Assembly: GCA_029782365.1 (NCBI GenBank) | Contig: JAKOUW010000163.1 | Coordinates: forward strand, 100,680 to 164,679 | Length of the DNA stretch: 64,000 nucleotides | Reading direction: 5' to 3' | DNA from: Chloroflexota bacterium | GTDB lineage: Bacteria; Chloroflexota; Anaerolineae; Anaerolineales; UBA4823 | The notes under the pieces: model-generated | The model's input: the letters and a program-made list of their open reading frames with translations, nothing else | Database searches by the model: none | What the model was told of the DNA's origin: nothing | Part shown: in pieces, positions 41,877-51,082 of the stretch | Numbering within the stretch: position 1 is the stretch's first letter | How the letters are laid out: every line of letters starts with the position of its first letter | Program-made: the position numbers and the translations under genes

Positions 41877-42889
41877 AATTTCTGATCGCGGGGCTCGGAT
41901 CGATCGGCCGGCGCCATTTTCGCAATTTGCGCCTGTTGGGGGCGGAGGATATCCTTCTTTACCGCACTCACCGGGCGACTCTGCCAGATGAGGAATTGTC
42001 TGGCTTCCCGGTATTTACCGATCTGCATAAAGCCCTGGCTCAAGGCCCAGCGGCTGTCTTTGTCTGCAACCCCACGGCTTTTCACCTCGATGTTGCCATA
42101 CCGGCTGCCAGGGCAGGCTGCCATATCTTTTTAGAAAAGCCGGTTTCTCATTCATTTGATCGTCTGGACGAGCTTGAGGCCGCGGCTGCGGCGGCTGGCG
42201 GTCGGATTTTTGTCGGTTTCCAATTCCGCTTCCACCCTGGTTTACGGCAGGTGAAAGGCTGGTTGGAAGACACAGCGATTGGTCAACCCGTAGCGCTGCG
42301 CGCTCACTGGGGAGAATACTTGCCCAACTGGCACCCCTGGGAAGATTACCGCCTGACATACGCTGCCCGGCCTGAATTGGGGGGCGGAGTGGCTTTGACA
42401 TTGTGCCATCCCCTCGATTATTTGCGCTGGCTTTTTGGTGAACCGGAAAGCTTGTGGGCATTTACCAGCCGGGCTGGCCTTGGCCTGGAGGTGGAAGACA
42501 TTGCTGAGATCGGCCTGCGGTTCACCAATGAGGCAATTGCCAGTGTGCACCTTGATTACATCCAACGCCCTCCCCGGCACACCCTGGAAATCATTGGCAG
42601 GAATGGTACGATTACGTGGGATAATGCCAGTGGGATAGCGCGTTTATACCAGGCAAGTACAGTGGATAAAGACCCGGTCTGGCAGGAATTTACCCCACCT
42701 CATGGCTTCGAACGCAACACAATGTTCCTGGATGAAGTGCGCCATTTTCTACAGGTAGCCAGCGGAGCAGCCGAGCCGCTTTGTGACCTGCAGGATGGAA
42801 AGCGCACTTTGCAAATTGTCCAGGCCTGTTACCAATCTGCACAGCAGAATCGGCGGGTGAGCTTCGAATGGGCGGGTAACAAAAGATAA
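41873..42889 (+). CDS. Gfo/Idh/MocA-family oxidoreductase
   Basis: A 338-residue NAD(P)-dependent oxidoreductase. The N-terminal Rossmann fold starts FLIAGLGSIGRRHFRNLRLL; the catalytic EKPVSHS holds the conserved Lys, and GGGVALTLCHPLDYLRWLFG is the usual helix with His. In Campylobacter a comparable oxidoreductase sits among legionaminic acid genes. It is coupled to the acyltransferase gene by ATGA. With the next SDR it fits a sugar oxidation or epimerisation step, but the substrate is not known. Confidence 0.85.
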   Translation: MKFLIAGLGSIGRRHFRNLRLLGAEDILLYRTHRATLPDEELSGFPVFTDLHKALAQGPAAVFVCNPTAFHLDVAIPAARAGCHIFLEKPVSHSFDRLDELEAAAAAAGGRIFVGFQFRFHPGLRQVKGWLEDTAIGQPVALRAHWGEYLPNWHPWEDYRLTYAARPELGGGVALTLCHPLDYLRWLFGEPESLWAFTSRAGLGLEVEDIAEIGLRFTNEAIASVHLDYIQRPPRHTLEIIGRNGTITWDNASGIARLYQASTVDKDPVWQEFTPPHGFERNTMFLDEVRHFLQVASGAAEPLCDLQDGKRTLQIVQACYQSAQQNRRVSFEWAGNKR

Positions 42890-42930
42890 GCGCTCACTGC
42901 AGGTTTGGAAATATTCATGTAAGGACATAA

Positions 42931-43773
42931 ATGATGAGCAATCAACAATCAATTCAACAAAAATTTGACCTCACCGGTCGAGTGGCGGTCGTCACTGGCG
43001 GACCGGGACTTCTCGGGACTGAGTTTTGCCGCACACTGGCAGAGGCTGGAGCCGCCGTAGTGGTTGTCGATATCAATGCGGAGGCAGCCCAAAATGTTTC
43101 TGCTGACCTGAATCAAAAAGGCTACCCGGCGATGGCCGCGCCCACCGATATCACCCGCCCCGAATCGGTGAATGCAATGGTGGAGGCTGTGCTCAAAGCT
43201 TACGGCAGGTTGGATATCCTGGTGAACAGCGCAGCGCTTGACCCAAAATTTGACCCAGACGCTTTCGCCAGAGGTATCACGCCAGGTAAATTTGAGGAAT
43301 ATCCTTTGGACCAATGGAACCAGGCACTCAATGTCAACCTGACCGGTATGTTCCTGGTCACCCAGGCCTGCGTAAAGCCGATGCTCGCCCAGGGCAAAAA
43401 GGGAAGCATTATTAACATCTGCTCCACCTATGGATTGAACGGCCCTGACCAGCGCATCTACCGGCGGGAAGGTATGCCGCAGACGTATAAACCAGTGTAT
43501 TACACGGTAACCAAAGCCGGGGTACTTGGGTTCACCAAATACCTGGCAGCCTATTACATGGAAACAGAGATTCGAGTCAACGCGCTCACCCCCGGCGGTG
43601 TTTTCAACCAGCACAATGAGGTGTTCGTCAAGAATTATTCCGCCAAAACGATCTTAGGCAGAATGGCGCGCAAAGATGAAATGAATGGGGCCTTGCTTTT
43701 TCTGGCCTCCGATGCATCCTCCTATATGACAGGCAACAATGTTGTCGTCGATGGCGGCTGGACCGCCTGGTAA
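42931..43773 (+). CDS. SDR oxidoreductase, PtmA-like
   Basis: A 280-residue classical SDR. The NAD motif is VTGGPGLLGTEFCRT, the NNAG-equivalent reads ILVNSAALDP, and catalytic Ser-Tyr-Lys are in NICSTYGL and YYTVTKAGV. The C-terminus (MTGNNVVVDGGWTAW) is typical. PtmA-like SDRs are found in legionaminic-acid and flagellin-glycan loci. ATGATG at 42931 leaves two start choices. It is followed by a GT4 gene and the second CMP-sugar module. Confidence 0.83.
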   Translation: MMSNQQSIQQKFDLTGRVAVVTGGPGLLGTEFCRTLAEAGAAVVVVDINAEAAQNVSADLNQKGYPAMAAPTDITRPESVNAMVEAVLKAYGRLDILVNSAALDPKFDPDAFARGITPGKFEEYPLDQWNQALNVNLTGMFLVTQACVKPMLAQGKKGSIINICSTYGLNGPDQRIYRREGMPQTYKPVYYTVTKAGVLGFTKYLAAYYMETEIRVNALTPGGVFNQHNEVFVKNYSAKTILGRMARKDEMNGALLFLASDASSYMTGNNVVVDGGWTAW

Positions 43774-43843
43774 TACGAAATAATTCAAACTGCCTGCTGT
43801 GAGAGCCAGCTGGCTTAAAGATAAAATAGCAAGAGAGAAACCA

Positions 43844-44983
43844 ATGAAAATTTTGTATACTGCCTGCTTACGCGATCCCAGAGATCATGACTCTGGCAGT
43901 GGAATCGACTACGAGCTGTATCACACTCTGCTGGCCAAAGGTGCCGATGTAAATTTGGTCGGTCCTTTTATAGATACACCATCGCTGCCAGAGCGAATAT
44001 TTTGGAAAGTTGTCAGGATGGCAACTGGTAAGCGAGCGCCTAAATATTCAAACACCTTCTTGAAAATGACTGGGCGAGCAGTGGAAAGAGCGGTTGAACA
44101 ATATCAACCCGAAATCATCTTTTCTCTTTTTTCGGCGCCGTTAGTGCATGTCAAATCGAAAAAACCGATTGTTTACGTTTTAGATTCCACGCTGCGCGGC
44201 TCTCAAGAGGAATGGGCGATATTTTCCAGCCTGGCATACCGCTGGATGTTGAGTTGGGAAGAAAAATTCGTCAGGAAGTGTGCTCGTATCCTGGCTTTCA
44301 GCCAATGGACGGCTGATATCCTGGCCCATGATTATAAGGTAGATCCAAGGCTTATCACAGTCATTCCAATCCCGGCTTCTCTGCCAATTGAGGTTATCCC
44401 GACGGAAATCTCTCCCCAAGACAGGGCACTAAACCCGCTCCATTTGCTGCTTGTTGGAAAAGAATACCAACGGAAAGGGGTGGATATCGCGATTCAGGTA
44501 ACAGAGATGCTCAATGAACAGGGAATTCCCTGTGAACTGAGGGTGGTCGGTCAGAATGGCCAGGATAGGGAGCATGTTCAGTTCAAGGGCTTGTTCATGA
44601 AGAAGATTCCTGAACAGTTGAAAGCTTATACTGACCAATACCGTTGGGCAGATTTTCTGATCCACCCGGCTCGTTTTGAGGCAGCGGGGATTGTCCCAGG
44701 AGAAGCAGCGGCGTTTGGCGTACCCACCATCACCAATGCCTCGGCCGGTTTGCCGACCACAGTGAAAGATCATGTATCAGGGATTGTGCTCACCAAGGAC
44801 AGCCCGGCCGAAGCGTATGTGCAGGTGATCAAACATTACCTGCAAAACCGAGATGAGTATCTTGCCTTGTGCAAGTCGACGAAAAAGCGTTACCATGACG
44901 AGTTGAACTGGCCGGCAGCCGGCGATACTCTCATGAGTGTTCTCCAGGATGTGATCGCAAGCCATGATCAGCCTGCGTTATAA
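43844..44983 (+). CDS. Glycosyltransferase family 4
   Basis: A 379-residue GT-B protein. It begins MKILYTACLRDPRDHDSGSG; the donor site shows LLVGKEYQRKGVDIAIQV and IHPARFEAAGIVPGEAAAFG with the GEA-type acidic residue. AGAGAG precedes the ATG at 43844; the open frame upstream has no recognisable homology. Its stop codon is part of a TATAAT sequence that may serve the next gene. Confidence 0.82.
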   Translation: MKILYTACLRDPRDHDSGSGIDYELYHTLLAKGADVNLVGPFIDTPSLPERIFWKVVRMATGKRAPKYSNTFLKMTGRAVERAVEQYQPEIIFSLFSAPLVHVKSKKPIVYVLDSTLRGSQEEWAIFSSLAYRWMLSWEEKFVRKCARILAFSQWTADILAHDYKVDPRLITVIPIPASLPIEVIPTEISPQDRALNPLHLLLVGKEYQRKGVDIAIQVTEMLNEQGIPCELRVVGQNGQDREHVQFKGLFMKKIPEQLKAYTDQYRWADFLIHPARFEAAGIVPGEAAAFGVPTITNASAGLPTTVKDHVSGIVLTKDSPAEAYVQVIKHYLQNRDEYLALCKSTKKRYHDELNWPAAGDTLMSVLQDVIASHDQPAL

Positions 44984-44984
44984 T
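44979..44984 (+). promoter_or_regulatory. Possible internal promoter before the second CMP-sugar module
   Basis: A perfect TATAAT overlaps the stop codon of the GT4 gene and lies 11 nt before the ATG at 44996. That ATG has no Shine-Dalgarno sequence, as with the leaderless genes in the first part of the window. No -35 match is seen. Confidence 0.35.
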
Positions 44985-44995
44985 GACATTTTCCT

Positions 44996-46240
44996 ATGAA
45001 TATCCTGGCAATCATCCCTGCGCGCGGAGGGTCAAAAAGTATTCCCCGCAAAAACATCAAAATTTTAGCTGGTTTTCCATTGATTGCCTTTAGTATCGCG
45101 GCAGGCAAGCAGGCGAAACTGGTTAACCGGGTCATTGTATCTACCGATGATGAAGAAATCGCGGCGGTCGCCCGGCAATATGGCGCAGAAACGCCCTTCA
45201 TGCGCCCGGCCGAATATGCCCAGGACCAGACCACGGATCTCCCGGTGTTCATCCACGCCCTGGGTTGGCTTGCAGAGCACGAACAATACCAACCAGATAT
45301 TGTGGTGCAGCTGCGTCCCACAAGCCCTGTGCGTCCTCCCGATTGTGTGGACCAGGCGGTACAACTCCTATTGGATCATCCTGAAGCCGATTCGGTGCGC
45401 GGCCTGGTGCCCTCTGGCCAAAACCCGTATAAGATGTGGAAAATTGACTCTGCCGGACGCATGCAGCCTTTGTTGAAGGTTGAGGGACTGGCAGAACCTT
45501 ACAACTCGCCGCGCCAGGCTCTGCCTCCCACCTTTTGGCAAACAGGACATATCGATGCAATTCGAGTTGCGACGATTGCGTCAAAGCAGTCCCTCAGCGG
45601 CGAGGTAATCTTACCCTTGATGATTGATCCGCGCTGCACGATTGACATTGACACACTGCGAGATTGGGAACGCGCCGAAGCATTGGTCAACCAGCGAGAA
45701 ATCCCTATGGTTCGCCCAATCCCGTTGGAGGCTGAACAGCATGTCCAGCGCCAACTGCCAGAGCATGTCGAACTGGTCGTATTCGATTTTGATGGCGTAA
45801 TGACTGATGATCGTGTTTGGGTGGATCAAGATGGGCGCGAGATGGTTGCCGCCAGCCGGAGTGATGGAATGGGGGTCGGTATGCTGCTTACCGCAGGTAT
45901 ACCGGCTTTGGTATTATCCACTGAGGCCAATCCGGTCGTGGCAGCGCGCTGTAAAAAATTAAGACTGCCGGTAGTGCAAGGACTGGTAGAAAAATCGCAA
46001 ACATTACTTGGCATAATAAAGGAACGCGGGGTCAATCCTGCCAACGTCATTTATTTGGGCAATGATATCAACGATCTATCCTGCTTTCCCCTGGTTGGAT
46101 TTGCTGTCGCAGTAGCGGATGCATACCCGGCTGTTCGTGCAAGGGCTGATCTGATTCTCTGCCATTCCGGAGGGTTTGGCGCTGTGCGTGAATTATGTGA
46201 TCTCATACTGGGCTCACGTGATATGAAGAAGGACCACTAA
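44996..46240 (+). CDS. Fused CMP-nonulosonate synthetase and HAD phosphatase
   Basis: A 414-residue two-domain protein. Residues about 1-230 are an acylneuraminate cytidylyltransferase: IIPARGGSKSIPRKNIK, QLRPTSPVRPPD, and FWQTGHIDAIR. Residues about 255-410 are a KdsC/YrbI-type HAD phosphatase with ELVVFDFDGVMTD (nucleophile Asp263), VLSTEANP and YLGNDINDLSCFPL, all active-site residues present. The same pair is fused in animal CMP-sialate synthetases and is encoded by separate genes in the KDN pathway of Bacteroides. The next gene is a short NeuB, so a 9-phosphate intermediate is likely. Confidence 0.88.
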   Translation: MNILAIIPARGGSKSIPRKNIKILAGFPLIAFSIAAGKQAKLVNRVIVSTDDEEIAAVARQYGAETPFMRPAEYAQDQTTDLPVFIHALGWLAEHEQYQPDIVVQLRPTSPVRPPDCVDQAVQLLLDHPEADSVRGLVPSGQNPYKMWKIDSAGRMQPLLKVEGLAEPYNSPRQALPPTFWQTGHIDAIRVATIASKQSLSGEVILPLMIDPRCTIDIDTLRDWERAEALVNQREIPMVRPIPLEAEQHVQRQLPEHVELVVFDFDGVMTDDRVWVDQDGREMVAASRSDGMGVGMLLTAGIPALVLSTEANPVVAARCKKLRLPVVQGLVEKSQTLLGIIKERGVNPANVIYLGNDINDLSCFPLVGFAVAVADAYPAVRARADLILCHSGGFGAVRELCDLILGSRDMKKDH

Positions 46241-46296
46241 ACCCGCAGTGTCAAAATTGCGGTTTGCGTATTGATTATTCCAGATGGAGGCAATAT

Positions 46297-47172
46297 ATGA
46301 AACGTGAAATCCAAATCGGCGCTCGCCTGGTCGGAGATGGTCACCCTACGATGGTAGTAGCAGAAATTGGGATCAACCACAACGGTTCGCTGGACCTCGC
46401 CAAGCAGTTGATCGACGTGGCCGTTCGGAATGGGGTGGATGCAGTGAAGTTCCAGAAACGTACTCCTGAGCTTTGCGTTCCGCCCGATCAGCGCGGCCAG
46501 ATGCGGGAAACTCCATGGGGCTATATTACGTATCTTGATTACCGTTACAAGACAGAGTTCGGTGAACCCGAATATACTGAGATCAACCGATACTGCCAGG
46601 AAAAGGGAGTGACCTGGTTCTCCTCCGTTTGGGATGAACCTTCGGTGGATTTTATGCAAGCCTTCGATCCGGTATGCTATAAAATCCCCTCTGCTTCTTT
46701 GACGGATCATAATCTACTCCGCCATCTGCGCAAAACTGGCAAACCTCTGATCCTTTCAACTGGTATGTCAACGATGGAGCAAATCCGCTCTGCGGTTGCT
46801 GTATTGGGGCAGGAAAATTTGATGATCACGCACGCCACCAGTACATACCCTTGTGAGCCTGATGAACTCAATCTGCGCATGATCCAGACGCTGCGCGATA
46901 CCTTTGCCTGTCCGATTGGATATTCAGGGCATGAGGTGGGTCTGATCCCGACGGTTGTGGCGGTCGCGATGGGCGCCTGCCTGGTTGAGCGCCACATCAC
47001 CCTGGATCGGGCGATGTGGGGCAGCGATCAGGCCGCATCCGTGGAACCCGGAGGCGTGGAGCGGCTGGTGAAATACATTCGTGTTACCGAGCAGTCCCTC
47101 GGAGATGGCGTGAAGCACGTGTATTCCAGCGAGATGTCCTCGCTCCGTAAACTGCGCCGAGTTCAAAATTAA
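46297..47172 (+). CDS. Short NeuB-like synthase without SAF domain
   Basis: A 291-residue TIM-barrel synthase. Motifs: TMVVAEIGINHNGSLDLAK, DAVKFQKRTPELC, WDEPSVDF, KIPSASLTDHNLL, STGMSTMEQIR, GYSGHEVGLIP and VERHITLDRAMWGSDQAAS. The antifreeze-like SAF domain of typical NeuB (about 60 residues) is absent, and the protein ends shortly after the barrel. GGAGG seven bases before the ATG decides the start. With the fused HAD it suggests synthesis of a 9-phosphate such as KDN-9-phosphate. The substrate is inferred. Confidence 0.85.
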   Translation: MKREIQIGARLVGDGHPTMVVAEIGINHNGSLDLAKQLIDVAVRNGVDAVKFQKRTPELCVPPDQRGQMRETPWGYITYLDYRYKTEFGEPEYTEINRYCQEKGVTWFSSVWDEPSVDFMQAFDPVCYKIPSASLTDHNLLRHLRKTGKPLILSTGMSTMEQIRSAVAVLGQENLMITHATSTYPCEPDELNLRMIQTLRDTFACPIGYSGHEVGLIPTVVAVAMGACLVERHITLDRAMWGSDQAASVEPGGVERLVKYIRVTEQSLGDGVKHVYSSEMSSLRKLRRVQN

Positions 47173-47183
47173 TCCAATCGTCA

Positions 47184-48797
47184 ATGTCGCGTTTCGGAAT
47201 ACAATACGCTAATTTAGAAAATAACGTTCGTTTGCGCAATCTGACGCGCCGGGTTGGCGACCAGGTTGCACACCAGGTCAGGTCAGACCAGGCGCCAATC
47301 GCTTTCTTTAACGCTTCCACGCGCATCGGAGGCGTCAGCCAGAACGCGGCATTTTCGTTTCTGTCAGCTTGTGGTGTACAGCTTGCGGGTGTACCGGTTG
47401 TCAATTTCGCCTGTAAATATGGATTGAGCAGGTGCGTTTTGGGAACAAATAAAGATGATCATACCCAAAAACCGCCCTGTGCCAGTTGTACAACGGCATC
47501 CCGCTGGCTTTTCGCGAATGCACCCACTATCCCGCTTAAATATTCGCTTCCCAACAACCTGGCGAAAGACATCGCCGGGCTTGCAGTAGATGAACTGTCT
47601 GACCTGACCATACAATTTCCGCCCACCGGTCAGAGTATTCCTTTGGGCCGGCTGGTGATGCCCTCCTTGCGCTGGGCCTTACGCCGCCATCACCTGACAG
47701 ATGATGAACCGACGCGCTTCCTTCTGCGAGAATATATTCTCTCCGCTTTTCACCTGGCAGTGGAGTTCCATTCCTTTCTGGATCAGGTTGAGCCTCAAGC
47801 CCTGGTTGTGTTCAACGGGATCATGTACCCTGAGGCCGCCGCGCGCTGGACCGCCCTGCAGAGCGGCCTGCGGGTGATCACTCATGAAGTGGGGCTGATG
47901 CCATTCTCGTGTTTCTTCACGAATGGAGATGCTACCGCCTATCCAATTGACATCCCGGACAGCTTCCAGCTCAGCCCTGCGCAAAATACCCGGTTAGATG
48001 CTTACCTGGAACTGCGTTTCCAGGGAAAATTTACCATGGCCGGGATCCGATTTTGGCCCGAGATGAGCGGTCTCGAGCCATCCTTTGTGGAACGGATCAA
48101 GCAGTTTCGCCAGATGGTGCCTGTTTTTACCAATGTTATTTTTGATACCAGCCAGATCCATGCCAACATCGTCTTCGAGGATATGTTCGCCTGGCTGGAT
48201 GCCATCCTGGAACTCATTCGCATTCACCCAGAAACTTTGTTTGTCATTCGCGCCCACCCGGATGAAATGCGGCCGGGTAAAGAAAGCCGTGAAAGCGTCG
48301 CGGACTGGATCCGGTTGCGCCAGGTGGAAGCGCTGTCGAATGTGGTATTTTTCGATTCTCACGAACTTATCAGCTCTTATGAACTGATCCGGCGCGCTAA
48401 GTTCGCGCTTGTGTACAATTCATCCATCGGCCTGGAAGCCGCGCTGATGGGAGCCGCGGTGCTCAACGGCGGCAAAGCCCGTTACACACAACTGCCAATT
48501 GTATATTTTCCTGCAACGCCGGAAGCTTACCGGGCGCAAGCCGAACAATTCCTGGCCGACCCAACAGTGGAGGCCGACCCCCAATTTCGGGTCAATGCCC
48601 GGCGTTTCTTATATTATCAATTGTTTCGTACTTCTATCCCTTTTGGGGAATTTCTTGAACTGCACCCCAATCCAACCATGGTCAGGCTGAAAAAATTCGC
48701 CTGGCAGCGCCTGGCGCCGGGTGGCTCCGAGGTGATCCAATTAGTTGTTAATGGCATCCTGCATGATACGCCTTTCCTGCTGGATGCATCGGATTAA
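47184..48797 (+). CDS. Capsule-type GT-B protein with a conserved-looking cysteine cluster
   Basis: A 537-residue protein. The N-terminal region carries C63, C77, C84 and C99-x2-C102 (CKYGLSRC, PPCASC), which look like metal ligands. The C-terminal half is GT-B-like: TLFVIRAHPDEM, ALVYNSSIGLEAALMGAAVL. It shares that layout with the protein at 32349, which lacks the cysteine cluster. The N-terminal helix is rich in basic residues. No Shine-Dalgarno is seen before the ATG. It comes eleven bases after the NeuB-like gene and ten before the acyl carrier gene, so it belongs to the same operon. Donor and acceptor unknown. Confidence 0.6.
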   Translation: MSRFGIQYANLENNVRLRNLTRRVGDQVAHQVRSDQAPIAFFNASTRIGGVSQNAAFSFLSACGVQLAGVPVVNFACKYGLSRCVLGTNKDDHTQKPPCASCTTASRWLFANAPTIPLKYSLPNNLAKDIAGLAVDELSDLTIQFPPTGQSIPLGRLVMPSLRWALRRHHLTDDEPTRFLLREYILSAFHLAVEFHSFLDQVEPQALVVFNGIMYPEAAARWTALQSGLRVITHEVGLMPFSCFFTNGDATAYPIDIPDSFQLSPAQNTRLDAYLELRFQGKFTMAGIRFWPEMSGLEPSFVERIKQFRQMVPVFTNVIFDTSQIHANIVFEDMFAWLDAILELIRIHPETLFVIRAHPDEMRPGKESRESVADWIRLRQVEALSNVVFFDSHELISSYELIRRAKFALVYNSSIGLEAALMGAAVLNGGKARYTQLPIVYFPATPEAYRAQAEQFLADPTVEADPQFRVNARRFLYYQLFRTSIPFGEFLELHPNPTMVRLKKFAWQRLAPGGSEVIQLVVNGILHDTPFLLDASD

Positions 48798-48807
48798 AGT
48801 AGGTGTT

Positions 48808-49056
48808 ATGATGAATGAAAGTCTTCCCCTTGAAATCCAGACCCTAATGTCAGAGCTCTTTGAAGTGCCTTTAGAAGCGGTGCCAGCCGACTTGCAATTC
48901 GGCGGTTTGAGCCAGTGGGATTCGATGGGCCATATGCGCCTGGTGATGGCTCTCGAAGAACGGTTTGGCTTGCCAATCGATGCGGACAGCATCGCTGAAT
49001 TAATTTCTATCCCGGCAATTGTTTCCAGAATTCAGGAGCAAATAAATAATGGCTGA
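48808..49056 (+). CDS. Acyl carrier protein
   Basis: An 82-residue four-helix carrier protein. WDSMGHM (Ser39) is the phosphopantetheine attachment motif, and an acidic helix II (LVMALEERFG) and the hydrophobic tail fit stand-alone carrier proteins. It needs a 4'-phosphopantetheine transferase encoded elsewhere. It overlaps the next gene, an amino acid:[carrier protein] ligase, by eight bases, so the two almost certainly work together. ATGATG at 48808/48811 leaves the start uncertain by one residue. Confidence 0.9.
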   Translation: MMNESLPLEIQTLMSELFEVPLEAVPADLQFGGLSQWDSMGHMRLVMALEERFGLPIDADSIAELISIPAIVSRIQEQINNG

Positions 49057-50242
49057 TCAAAAGATAATTCAAATATTCCCTCAGACCGCGATTCCGGGTT
49101 TTTTGGTTGGAGAAATCCGCTCCAAATTGGCGTATGTGGATGAGCAGATCGAATCAGCAGAGATCACACCCAATGGTGATATGATCACACTGCACCTGGT
49201 TTATCCGGCTAACCTGGCTATCCAGGCCAGCCTCGAAACGAAAGTACACCGAGTGGTTGAGGCGATGGCGAAAGGCGCTTTTAAACCCAAGGTGCAAATC
49301 CTTGATGACCATTTGGATCGGCGAGTGCCGTTTAGCCAGGATCCGACCAGCCTTCTTCTGGAGCGTGGAGAGTTGAGCCAGGAGGCTGTTGGCGTATTTA
49401 CTCTGGGCCCGTTGTTAGCCCGTTTGATCGGCTTTTTCGAGAAGCATTTTCTCGAACTGGCCGACACATTTGGCGCCCAGCCATACCGCTTTCCAACTTT
49501 GATTCCGGCGCGCTACCTGGATCGGGTCAATTATTTCAGCGCCTTTCCACATTCCCTGACCTTCGCCACCCACTTGCGCACCGATCTGGATGTCATCGAC
49601 CACTTTGCGGCGCATGCCAGCTGCGATGAACATGGTTTGAATGCCCCGATGGATAATTTCGCCCAGTTCGAGACTTTACTCTCGCCGGCAGTTTGTTATC
49701 ATTTATACTTTGCCCTGGCCGACCGGCCGCTGCCTGGTGGAAAATTCACAGCCACCGCGGTTGGCAACTGCTTCCGGTATGAAGCCACCAACCTGGTCTC
49801 GCTGGAGCGTTTGTGGAACTTCACGATGCGTGAGGTTATTTTCATCGGCTCCAAGGATTTCGTCCTGGAAAACCGCGAGATTGCTCGCCAACGGATGCAG
49901 GCGCGCTTTGCAGATATTGGGCTTGCCTACCGGGTGGAAAGCGCAAATGATCCGTTTTTTATCGGCGAATTCCGCAAACAAGCTGCCTTCCAGAGTGCAT
50001 TTCAACTGAAATTTGAAATCCGGGCCAGTCTGCCGTTCAAGGATTCTACCCTTGCCGTCGGCTCATACAATTATCACCAGGATTTCTTTGGAAGGAAACT
50101 GAACATCACCTTACCGGATGGCTCGCCAGCCCACACCGGCTGCGTGGCGTTCGGCCTGGAGCGCACTGCATATGCATTCCTCGCTCAATACGGCCTCGAA
50201 CCAGCCGGATGGCCGGAAGCAGTCCGCAAAGCGGCGGCTTGA
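49049..50242 (+). CDS. Amino acid:[carrier protein] ligase (SerRS-like)
   Basis: A 397-residue class II synthetase-like protein resembling the seryl-tRNA synthetase homologs that load amino acids on carrier proteins. Motif 2 is VGNCFRYE, motif 3 TGCVAFGLERTAYAFL (Arg372). C216, E262 and C365 fit the Cys-Glu-Cys zinc set of atypical SerRS and aa:CP ligases. The tRNA-binding coiled-coil is not present. Characterised relatives activate glycine or alanine and load it on a partner carrier protein. The upstream gene is that carrier protein. I infer aminoacyl-S-carrier formation; which amino acid is not known. Confidence 0.85.
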   Translation: MADQKIIQIFPQTAIPGFLVGEIRSKLAYVDEQIESAEITPNGDMITLHLVYPANLAIQASLETKVHRVVEAMAKGAFKPKVQILDDHLDRRVPFSQDPTSLLLERGELSQEAVGVFTLGPLLARLIGFFEKHFLELADTFGAQPYRFPTLIPARYLDRVNYFSAFPHSLTFATHLRTDLDVIDHFAAHASCDEHGLNAPMDNFAQFETLLSPAVCYHLYFALADRPLPGGKFTATAVGNCFRYEATNLVSLERLWNFTMREVIFIGSKDFVLENREIARQRMQARFADIGLAYRVESANDPFFIGEFRKQAAFQSAFQLKFEIRASLPFKDSTLAVGSYNYHQDFFGRKLNITLPDGSPAHTGCVAFGLERTAYAFLAQYGLEPAGWPEAVRKAAA

Positions 50243-50246
50243 TCCA

Positions 50247-51059
50247 ATGGGCTTACCGGTCGTCACCTCTTCACAACTGGTTTCCATTCTGCGGGGACTG
50301 GGCTTGCATTCGGGCGATGGGGTGATGGTGCATGCTGCTCTGCAGTTCCTAGGACAGCCAGAATTTGGCCCCGAAATGTACCTGTCGGTACTGGAGGATG
50401 TCTTGGAATTAGCAGAAGCCGGCAAGGGCACGCTGGTGACCCCGGCACTAAACTTTGGCTTTGCCCATGGACAGCCATTCGATCAAAAGGAGACGCCCAG
50501 CGAAGGGATGGGAATCCTCGCGGAACTGGTCCGCCAGCACCCCAATGCCCGGCGCAGTCCCCACCCGATCCAATCGATCGCCGCTTTCGGGCGATATGCG
50601 GCAGATATCGCCAGCCGCGACACTTCATCAGCTTTCGATCCGGGATCAGCTTTTGAGCGCATGGTTGAGCTGGATTTTAAACTGCTGCTGCTCGGCGCAG
50701 ATGTTAAATTCACGACAATGATCCATTATTGTGAACAAAGAGTGGGGGTTCCGTATCGCTTTTGGAAAGAGTTCAGCGGCAAAGTGCGGCTGTTGGAAGC
50801 AGACGGAACTCCCGGGCCATGGCAGGAGCGGACCTACCGGATGTATGCTCGCGATCTCCAGATTGATCCGCAGGTGCATTGCGGCCCCGTGCAAAAACAG
50901 CTCCAACAGCAAGGGAAATGGGCAGAGGCCAGGCTTAATTTTGGTAAAGTGTGTGTGTGCCGTTTCCGTGACTTTGTAGAATCTGCTGAGATCCTTCTGC
51001 GCCAAGACCCCTGGGTATTGGTACAAAACCGGCCTGATGGACGGCCGTGGAATCCGTAG
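50247..51059 (+). CDS. AAC(3)-like N-acyltransferase
   Basis: A 270-residue protein of the aminoglycoside N3-acetyltransferase family. Family motifs: DGVMVHAALQFLGQ, RSPHPIQSIAAFG and TTMIHYCEQRVGVPYR (His and Glu of the acceptor site). Many members are in surface-glycan or antibiotic loci, not in resistance. Next to the ligase and carrier protein, I infer it takes an aminoacyl group from the carrier phosphopantetheine and puts it on an amine of an amino sugar. Acetyl-CoA use is the alternative. The start ATG is four bases after the ligase stop. Confidence 0.8.
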   Translation: MGLPVVTSSQLVSILRGLGLHSGDGVMVHAALQFLGQPEFGPEMYLSVLEDVLELAEAGKGTLVTPALNFGFAHGQPFDQKETPSEGMGILAELVRQHPNARRSPHPIQSIAAFGRYAADIASRDTSSAFDPGSAFERMVELDFKLLLLGADVKFTTMIHYCEQRVGVPYRFWKEFSGKVRLLEADGTPGPWQERTYRMYARDLQIDPQVHCGPVQKQLQQQGKWAEARLNFGKVCVCRFRDFVESAEILLRQDPWVLVQNRPDGRPWNP

Positions 51060-51082
51060 GCGAAAGGCTTTTATCCCTGATT

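Noticed and set aside
50247..51059. The AAC(3)-like gene as an aminoglycoside resistance gene
   Set aside because: Its close packing with the carrier protein and ligase, and the wide spread of the family in glycan loci, make a biosynthetic role far more likely.
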